Of a stretch of 64,000 nucleotides of DNA, positions 59,134 through 64,000 are shown in pieces. Each line of letters opens with the position of its first letter. Positions within the stretch are counted from its first letter, which is position 1. The notes beneath the pieces were generated by a model. The model was not told the DNA's origin. It ran no database searches and saw only the letters and a program-made list of their open reading frames with translations. The position numbers were made by a program, and so were the translations under genes. Source of the stretch: a bacterium. Lineage in GTDB: Bacteria > Krumholzibacteriota > Krumholzibacteriia > LZORAL124-64-63. The stretch covers positions 1-64,000 of the forward strand of contig JAAEQC010000140.1 in the NCBI GenBank assembly GCA_024231905.1. Direction: 5' to 3'.

Positions 59134-60624
59134 CTATGGCTCGTCACGGCGTTCCAGCCGGAAGACCCGGTCGAGGAAGACGAGCTTCGCGGCCAGTTCC
59201 TTGTTCCAGGAGCGGTGGATCGCGGCCGGTGGCCGTTCCGACCAGTCCGGCGATGTCGCTGCCAGTTCGCGGTGCATGAGCCAGGAACGCTCGTAGCGCC
59301 GGTCCGCGAGAGTCCGCAGGGCGTCCAGTTGCGCGGCGGTGAGCCAGCGGGTATCGATCTTTTCGGCCAGGATCCCCGGATCGATCATCCAGTGGCCGAG
59401 GCGAGACAGCTCGATGACCCGGTGGATGTCGTCCTCCGCCAGGGTCGTGGCCGTCTCAAGGTCCCGTTTGAATTTCACGCCGTTGGCGAAGGTGGTGCCG
59501 GCGATCTCATCGAGCCCGGCGTCGGCGACGCCTTGCCGCGCCAATTCCTCCACGACGATTCGATCGATGCGGTAGCGCATGTCCTGGTGGACCCGCTGGT
59601 CGAAGACGTTATCCACGAAGAAGAGCATGAGGAACGCCACCACGCCGGCGATGATGGGCGTGGTGATCCAGCCCACGGAGATCTCGCCCAGCACCCGGTA
59701 GCGGATGGGCGCGCCCTTGAAGAGGCTGATGCCCACGATGGCGCCCACGACGGCCTGGCTGCTGCTCACGGGCACCAGGGGGAAGGTGGGTAGGTGGTGG
59801 CTGGCCAGGAAGTGCTCCAGGCCCTCGGACGCGAACAGGAACAGGGTGATGGAGTGGGCGAGGACCACCACCAGGGCCGGCACGGGGGACAGGCGTACGA
59901 GTCCGCCGCCCACGGTGCGCATGACTCGCTCCGAATAGGTGAAGACGCCCACGCCGATGGCCACCGAGCCCAGGAGGAAGAGCTGCTGGGTCCCGGACAG
60001 GACGAAGAGCCCGAAGACGGACAGGTCGCCGAATGGGTTCTCCGGCACGAAGACGCCCATGACGTTGGCGATGTTGTTGGCCCCGAGGCTGTAGGAGCCG
60101 AAGGCGCCGGCCAGGATGAGCCCCGCGCGGGTCATGGCGTCCAGGCGCAGCAGGTGGGGGTTGGTGGTGTTGATGAGCCACCGGATGAGCATGAACAGGA
60201 CCACGGCGAGAGTGCCGGAGATGAGGGGGCAGGCCACCCAGGTCAGGACGATGCGCGTGAGGGAGTCCGTGTCGGTCACCGAGGCGGCGTAGATGTTCCA
60301 GCCGATGATGGCGCCCACGATGGCCTGGGAAGTGGAGACCGGCATCTTCAGCCGGGTCATCCAGAAGGTGGTCAGGGCGGCGGCCAGGGCCACGGTGAAG
60401 GCGCCGGCCAGGGTGTTCACGGCGCCTAGGCGGCCCAGGGTGTGGGCGGCGCCGGCGCCGCTCAGGGTGGCGCCCAGGACGATGAACACGGCGCAGATGA
60501 CGGCCGCCGTGCGGAAGCGCACCATGCGCGTGCCCACGGCCGTGCCGAAGACGTTGGCCGCGTCGTTGGCGCCCAGGGACCAGCCCAGGAAGAGTCCGCT
60601 CGAAAGGAAGAGAAGGAGTCCCAT
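59134..60624 (-). CDS. pit: inorganic phosphate transporter, PiT family
   Basis: 496 aa. The duplicated PiT signature is present in both halves: GANDAANVFGTAVGTRMV near residue 18 and GANNIANVMGVF near residue 180, with KMPVSTSQAIVGAIIGW and VSSSQAVVGAIVGI. About 10-11 transmembrane helices, so a phosphate:H+/Na+ symporter. Unusual: after the last helix (~345) there is a soluble tail of ~140 residues (DQRVHQDMRYRIDRIVVEEL to FLDRVFRLERRDEP) that typical PiT proteins lack, possibly regulatory. The upstream gene encodes the usual PhoU-like partner (10 bp apart). Confidence 0.93.
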   Translation of the reverse strand: MGLLLFLSSGLFLGWSLGANDAANVFGTAVGTRMVRFRTAAVICAVFIVLGATLSGAGAAHTLGRLGAVNTLAGAFTVALAAALTTFWMTRLKMPVSTSQAIVGAIIGWNIYAASVTDTDSLTRIVLTWVACPLISGTLAVVLFMLIRWLINTTNPHLLRLDAMTRAGLILAGAFGSYSLGANNIANVMGVFVPENPFGDLSVFGLFVLSGTQQLFLLGSVAIGVGVFTYSERVMRTVGGGLVRLSPVPALVVVLAHSITLFLFASEGLEHFLASHHLPTFPLVPVSSSQAVVGAIVGISLFKGAPIRYRVLGEISVGWITTPIIAGVVAFLMLFFVDNVFDQRVHQDMRYRIDRIVVEELARQGVADAGLDEIAGTTFANGVKFKRDLETATTLAEDDIHRVIELSRLGHWMIDPGILAEKIDTRWLTAAQLDALRTLADRRYERSWLMHRELAATSPDWSERPPAAIHRSWNKELAAKLVFLDRVFRLERRDEP

Positions 60625-60634
60625 GGACCGTGCC

Positions 60635-61276
60635 TCAGGTGTTGCGCTTGATGGCGTAGATGGCCAGGCGGTCGGCGACCTCTTCGGCCCGGTCGGAGAT
60701 CCGCTCCACGTTCAGGGCGAAATAGCGCAGCTGGGTCTTGTGGGCCAGCTCCAGGTCCGAGGCGAAGATGGCGCGTTTGAGGGTGTCGCTGATGCCGTCC
60801 GCCTCCTTCTCGTAGTGATGGACCTTGAAGAGGGTGTCCTTCACGGCGGTGGCGTCGCGGAAGAAGGCCCGCGTGGAGACGACCACCGCGTCGGCCGCCT
60901 GGTAGGACGCCTCGCCGAGCTTGCGGTAGCCGGCGTCGAACTCGTCGGGGATCACCGGATGCTCCACCGAGAACTGCATGAGGCTCATCTTGACGGTGTC
61001 GATGATGTTGTCCGTGTGCTCCAGCAGGCCCAGCACGTCGCCTCGGTGCTCGGGAATGAGCGAGTGGCTGTAGAGATGGGACTCCACCTCGCGGCTCAGG
61101 ATGTCGGCCCGATTCTCCAGCTTGCCGATCTCGATGATGGACGCCTCGAACTCGGCTCTAGCGCTCTCCAGGTAGGCATTGATCCCCGAGCGGAAGACGA
61201 GGGCGCCCTCGGCGACCGTGTCGAGGAATTCGTCGATCTGTTTCTCGACGATGCGGCTGGATTTGAAGAGAGACAT
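60635..61276 (-). CDS. PhoU-like (DUF47/TIGR00153) accessory protein of PiT
   Basis: 213 aa from ATG 61276 (GGAGCCCTAC upstream), preferred over a longer frame because the family begins MSLFKSSRIVEKQ-like. All-helical, with metal-binding E/D-rich repeats (LENRADILSREVESHLYSHS, HTDNIIDTVKMSLMQF, HYEKEADGISDTLKRAIF). It is regularly co-encoded with PiT transporters and thought to control their activity. The two genes form an operon. Confidence 0.9.
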   Translation of the reverse strand: MSLFKSSRIVEKQIDEFLDTVAEGALVFRSGINAYLESARAEFEASIIEIGKLENRADILSREVESHLYSHSLIPEHRGDVLGLLEHTDNIIDTVKMSLMQFSVEHPVIPDEFDAGYRKLGEASYQAADAVVVSTRAFFRDATAVKDTLFKVHHYEKEADGISDTLKRAIFASDLELAHKTQLRYFALNVERISDRAEEVADRLAIYAIKRNT

Positions 61277-61408
61277 GTAGGGCTCCGTTTCTCGCTGAGC
61301 TTCGGTGGAACCTATGAGGATGGGAGGATGGGGGGCGGGCGTCAATAAAAACCGGTTTGGTGGGGGGCAGAGGGTGAGGGCACAGGCGAGACGTCGCTAA
61401 CCCCAACA

Positions 61409-61870
61409 CTACCAAGACCGAAACGAGCGCACCGCCAGCTGCGAGTTGGCATATCGATGGTCCCCCGTAACCTCCTCGCCCACCCATCCCGGCAATTCAA
61501 CGGCTTCGTCCTCGGACACGAGTTCGCATTCGGCGATCACCAGCCCTGCGTTGTCCCCGCGGTACTCATCCACCTCCCAAACATGCCCCTCGAATGGAAC
61601 CTTCGTCCGCACCTTCTCCACCGCCGCATGCGGACACAACCCTAACATCTCCTGCGCATCCGCCACCGGCACGGCGTACTCGAACTCCAGCCGCGTCAAC
61701 CCCGTCGCCCGGCTTTTCACCGTCAGGAACGCGCGCTCCCCCTCGATCCGCACCCGCACGGTGCGCCCTGGTTCGGTGCACAGATACCCTTGCCGATACA
61801 ACGTCCCGGGCCCGGCCTCCCGCCAGCCGTCCCCCGTGACCAGATACTTGCGTTCGATCTCCACGCCCAT
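61409..61870 (-). CDS. CYTH-domain protein (inorganic triphosphatase-like)
   Basis: 153 aa from ATG 61870 (AGGAGGAGATGAC upstream). Begins GVEIERKYLV, the EXEXK motif of the CYTH tunnel fold, followed by alternating charged strands (RVRIEGERAFLTVKSRATGL, LEFEYAVP, WEVDEYRGDNAGLVIAECEL). Small bacterial members hydrolyse inorganic triphosphate with Mg2+; adenylate cyclase activity occurs in some. It is monocistronic, 132 bp upstream of the PhoU-like gene. Confidence 0.92.
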   Translation of the reverse strand: MGVEIERKYLVTGDGWREAGPGTLYRQGYLCTEPGRTVRVRIEGERAFLTVKSRATGLTRLEFEYAVPVADAQEMLGLCPHAAVEKVRTKVPFEGHVWEVDEYRGDNAGLVIAECELVSEDEAVELPGWVGEEVTGDHRYANSQLAVRSFRSW

Positions 61871-61968
61871 GTCATCTCCTCCTCGATCGTGGAACCTTAG
61901 CACGCCCGCTTCCGTCTGTTGATGGACGACTTTCCCCGGCCCGATCCCCCGAAAGGAAGTGGACGACC

Positions 61969-63180
61969 ATGATCCGCACCGCCCTCATCCTCGTCCTGCT
62001 GCTGATGCCCCTGGTCGCCGCCGCGGTCGAACACGTGGACAATCCGGCCGAACCCACCCAGGGACGTTTCGACGTCACCCTGCGCGAGGTGTGGCGGGTG
62101 GGCGGCGAGGATGGCGACGTCTTCTTCGGCCTCGTACCCCGTGTGGAGACCGACCAGGAGGGCAACGTCCACATCCTCGACTCGCAGTTGTGCCAGGTGA
62201 GCGTCTACGACCCCCGGGGGAATCTCCTGCGCACGCTCTTCCGCGAGGGCGACGGCCCCGGTGAGGTCCGGCGCCCGCGGGACATGGTCGTGCTGGACGA
62301 CGGCCGCGTGGGCCTGGTTCAGGAGTTCCCGGGCCAGATCTCCTTCGTGGGTGCCCAGGGCGATCCGGCCGGACGGGCCGTACTCGGCGGAACCGACGGC
62401 GGCATCCACAGCCTCACCGCCTGCGCCGCCGCGGGCGACCGGGTCCTGGTCTCGGGTACCCACCAGGTGCCCAACGATCACCCGAGCATCAACCTCCGCG
62501 TGAACTTCCTCGAACTGTGCGACGACCAGGGTGTCGTGTCCGTCCAGTACGCGAGCAACGAGACCCAGTACGACTTTGCCGACTTCCACTTCATCGAGCG
62601 CGAACACCTGCCGCCCTTCTGGTGGGCCTTCGCAGCCTCGTCCACGGGTACGGTCTACACGGTCTCGGATCGCGACAATTACCGGGTCGAGGCCTTCGCC
62701 GCCGACGGCACCGCATTGCGCACCTTCGGCCGAGCCTACGAGGCCCTGGACCGCACGGCAGACGAGCACGCCAAGCTGAAGAGTATGGTGCTGTCGGCCT
62801 TCAACGGCGCGCCCTTCCAGCCCACCATCGTCATCGAGCAGAGCGAAGAGGTTGTTGCGTCCATGCACCGCGGGCTCCAGGTTCGTCCCGACGGCGAATT
62901 GTGGGTGCTCACGGGCCGCGGCGTGCGCCCGGGCCAACCCGGAGTGATGGCAGTGTTCGACGTTTTCGACGACGAGGGCGTCTTCGTACGGCAGATGGCC
63001 CTGCGGGCGCCTCACGACGGACGCGACGTGGGCATTTTCCTCAGCGGCGAGGACCGGATCATCGTGGTGAAGGGCTACTTCGAATCCCTGGCTGCCCAGT
63101 TCGGCAACGGCGCCACCTTTGCCGGCGAGGACGGCGAGGCGGAGACGCCGGAGATCATCTGCTATGAAATGGTCCGGTAG
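61969..63180 (+). CDS. secreted six-bladed beta-propeller (NHL-like) protein
   Basis: 403 aa. The signal peptide RTALILVLLLMPLVAAA is followed by a mature chain starting VEHVDNPAEP. Repeating strand patterns typical of 6-bladed propellers: VETDQEGNVHILDSQLCQVS, YDPRGNLLRTLFREGDGPGE, RRPRDMVVLDDGRVGLVQ, VYTVSDRDNYRVEAFAADG, LWVLTGRGVRPGQPG. These recall NHL/6-bladed beta-propeller proteins found in the same lineages. Probably a periplasmic or surface binding protein; ligand unknown. ATG preceded by GAAAGGAAGTGGACGACC. Confidence 0.85.
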   Translation: MIRTALILVLLLMPLVAAAVEHVDNPAEPTQGRFDVTLREVWRVGGEDGDVFFGLVPRVETDQEGNVHILDSQLCQVSVYDPRGNLLRTLFREGDGPGEVRRPRDMVVLDDGRVGLVQEFPGQISFVGAQGDPAGRAVLGGTDGGIHSLTACAAAGDRVLVSGTHQVPNDHPSINLRVNFLELCDDQGVVSVQYASNETQYDFADFHFIEREHLPPFWWAFAASSTGTVYTVSDRDNYRVEAFAADGTALRTFGRAYEALDRTADEHAKLKSMVLSAFNGAPFQPTIVIEQSEEVVASMHRGLQVRPDGELWVLTGRGVRPGQPGVMAVFDVFDDEGVFVRQMALRAPHDGRDVGIFLSGEDRIIVVKGYFESLAAQFGNGATFAGEDGEAETPEIICYEMVR

Positions 63181-63321
63181 CGCGACCGGGTTGAAGGACT
63201 GATATCGAATAGGCTATACTTGTTGCCGAGTCGGGACTTCTGCGCCGTCGCTGCTGCCCGGGCGACGGTCGTATCGCCACGTGGCGGTTGATACTCTTCA
63301 GATGACACGAAAGAAGCGGGT

Positions 63322-64000
63322 ATGAGTCTGAACTGCCTGGGTTGCCGCCGTCCGGAGCGGTGCCTCTTCAATGAGCTCGAGCCCGATCTCTGCCGGGAAC
63401 TCACGGACGTCGCCACCACCCACAAGGTAGGACGCGGCGAGACCATCTCCACTCCGGGGGCGCCGGTCCTGGCCGTCTCCTGTGTCATCTCCGGGGCCGC
63501 CAAGCTGACCCGCATGGGCGAGCGCGGCGACATGCAGATCCTGCGCCTGCTGGGCCCATCCGACGTGCTCGGCCTGCGGCCCATCCTGGGCGACGAGAAC
63601 TTCGCCGCCACCACCACGATCCTCGATGATTGTACCCTGTGCGTCCTGCCCCGCGAGGCGATCCTCCACGTGCTGGAACGTTCCACGCGCTTCGCCTTCC
63701 GCGTCATGAAATACCTGGCGCAGCAACTCGACATATCCGAGGAACTGCTCATCGCGCTCACCCAGCGCCCCGTCCGGCGGCGGGTGGCCGACGTCCTGCT
63801 GCTGCTGCACGGACACGATATCCGCGGCGACAAGTGGGAGCCCTTGCGCGTCAAGCGGTTGAAACGCAAGGAAATGGCCCAGGCCATCGGCGCCACACCC
63901 GAAACCCTGTCACGGGTTTTGGCCGAGTTCGCCAAGCAGGGCCTGATCAGTGTCAACCGAAGAGACATCGAGTTGCTGGATGTGGAAGGACTCCAGGTCG
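63322..64000 (+). CDS. FNR-type Crp/Fnr regulator, partial (3' end beyond window)
   Basis: 226 codons visible from ATG 63322; the frame is still open at base 64000. N-terminal Cys5, Cys8 and Cys14 have the exact C-x2-C-x5-C spacing of the oxygen-sensing [4Fe-4S] cluster of E. coli FNR (C20, C23, C29). Cys107 in CTLCVLP sits where FNR has Cys122. A cyclic-nucleotide-like beta roll (~20-120) and a dimer helix follow, then the HTH KRKEMAQAIGATPETLSRVL. It probably activates anaerobic genes when oxygen is absent. Its recognition helix ETLSR is of FNR/Crp type. Whether it acts on the bam operon is unknown; I found no clear TTGAT-N4-ATCAA box there. Confidence 0.9.
   Translation, partial: MSLNCLGCRRPERCLFNELEPDLCRELTDVATTHKVGRGETISTPGAPVLAVSCVISGAAKLTRMGERGDMQILRLLGPSDVLGLRPILGDENFAATTTILDDCTLCVLPREAILHVLERSTRFAFRVMKYLAQQLDISEELLIALTQRPVRRRVADVLLLLHGHDIRGDKWEPLRVKRLKRKEMAQAIGATPETLSRVLAEFAKQGLISVNRRDIELLDVEGLQV

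Overview
This is a high-GC bacterial chromosome segment, very probably from an uncultured anaerobe. Several secreted proteins carry the FlgD-like C-terminal domain (NPFNP-type motif, MALLK-type ending) common in the Fibrobacterota/Bacteroidota superphylum and related candidate phyla. That affiliation is an inference; no rRNA or other phylogenetic marker is present.

Layout. 0-11 kb: exported proteins (a partial unknown, a 916-aa surface protein, an Ig-like-repeat protein, a PhoD-type phosphatase, a duplicated lamin-tail-domain protein), a LysR regulator and a frameshifted Rho-N-domain gene. 11-36 kb: a benzoyl-CoA degradation island with glutaryl-CoA dehydrogenase, 6-oxocyclohexenecarbonyl-CoA hydrolase, a molybdenum hydroxylase, a TetR regulator, an SDR, a thiolase with its OB-fold partner, dienoyl-CoA hydratase, 6-hydroxycyclohexenecarbonyl-CoA dehydrogenase, a dehydrogenase/hydratase fusion and a second thiolase. 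It also holds two divergently placed pairs of ATP-dependent (class I) benzoyl-CoA reductase-type subunits, an ADP-forming acyl-CoA synthetase and a symporter. 36-43 kb: a compositionally different, repeat-rich stretch with a benzoate-CoA ligase, a Ser/Thr kinase with TPRs and an SDR-DUF2867 protein. 43-58 kb: a single long minus-strand operon bamBCDEFGHI-tupABC-moeA, encoding the tungsten-dependent class II benzoyl-CoA reductase complex plus tungstate uptake and cofactor insertion. 58-64 kb: membrane proteins, a PiT phosphate transporter with its PhoU-like partner, a CYTH protein, a secreted propeller protein and a partial FNR-type regulator.

How it fits together. Benzoate can be activated by the ligase (36.8 kb) and the ring reduced by class I and/or class II reductase. 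The product can then be hydrated (20.5 kb), oxidised (24.5 kb), ring-opened (12.4 kb), beta-oxidised to glutaryl-CoA, decarboxylated to crotonyl-CoA (11.1 kb) and taken to acetyl-CoA (32-35 kb). Every step has a candidate in the window.

Most notable points: (1) both benzoyl-CoA reductase classes occur in one locus; (2) bamF is a selenoprotein gene with an in-frame UGA (50818-50820), a SECIS-like hairpin and a corrected start; (3) the same 16-bp inverted repeat lies just downstream of matching sigma70-type promoters in front of the TetR-containing operon (13606-13621) and in front of bamB (57795-57810), implying a shared regulon; (4) one class I reductase subunit is fused behind a complete ketopantoate-reductase-like domain and has lost the three cluster-binding cysteines kept by its paralogue.
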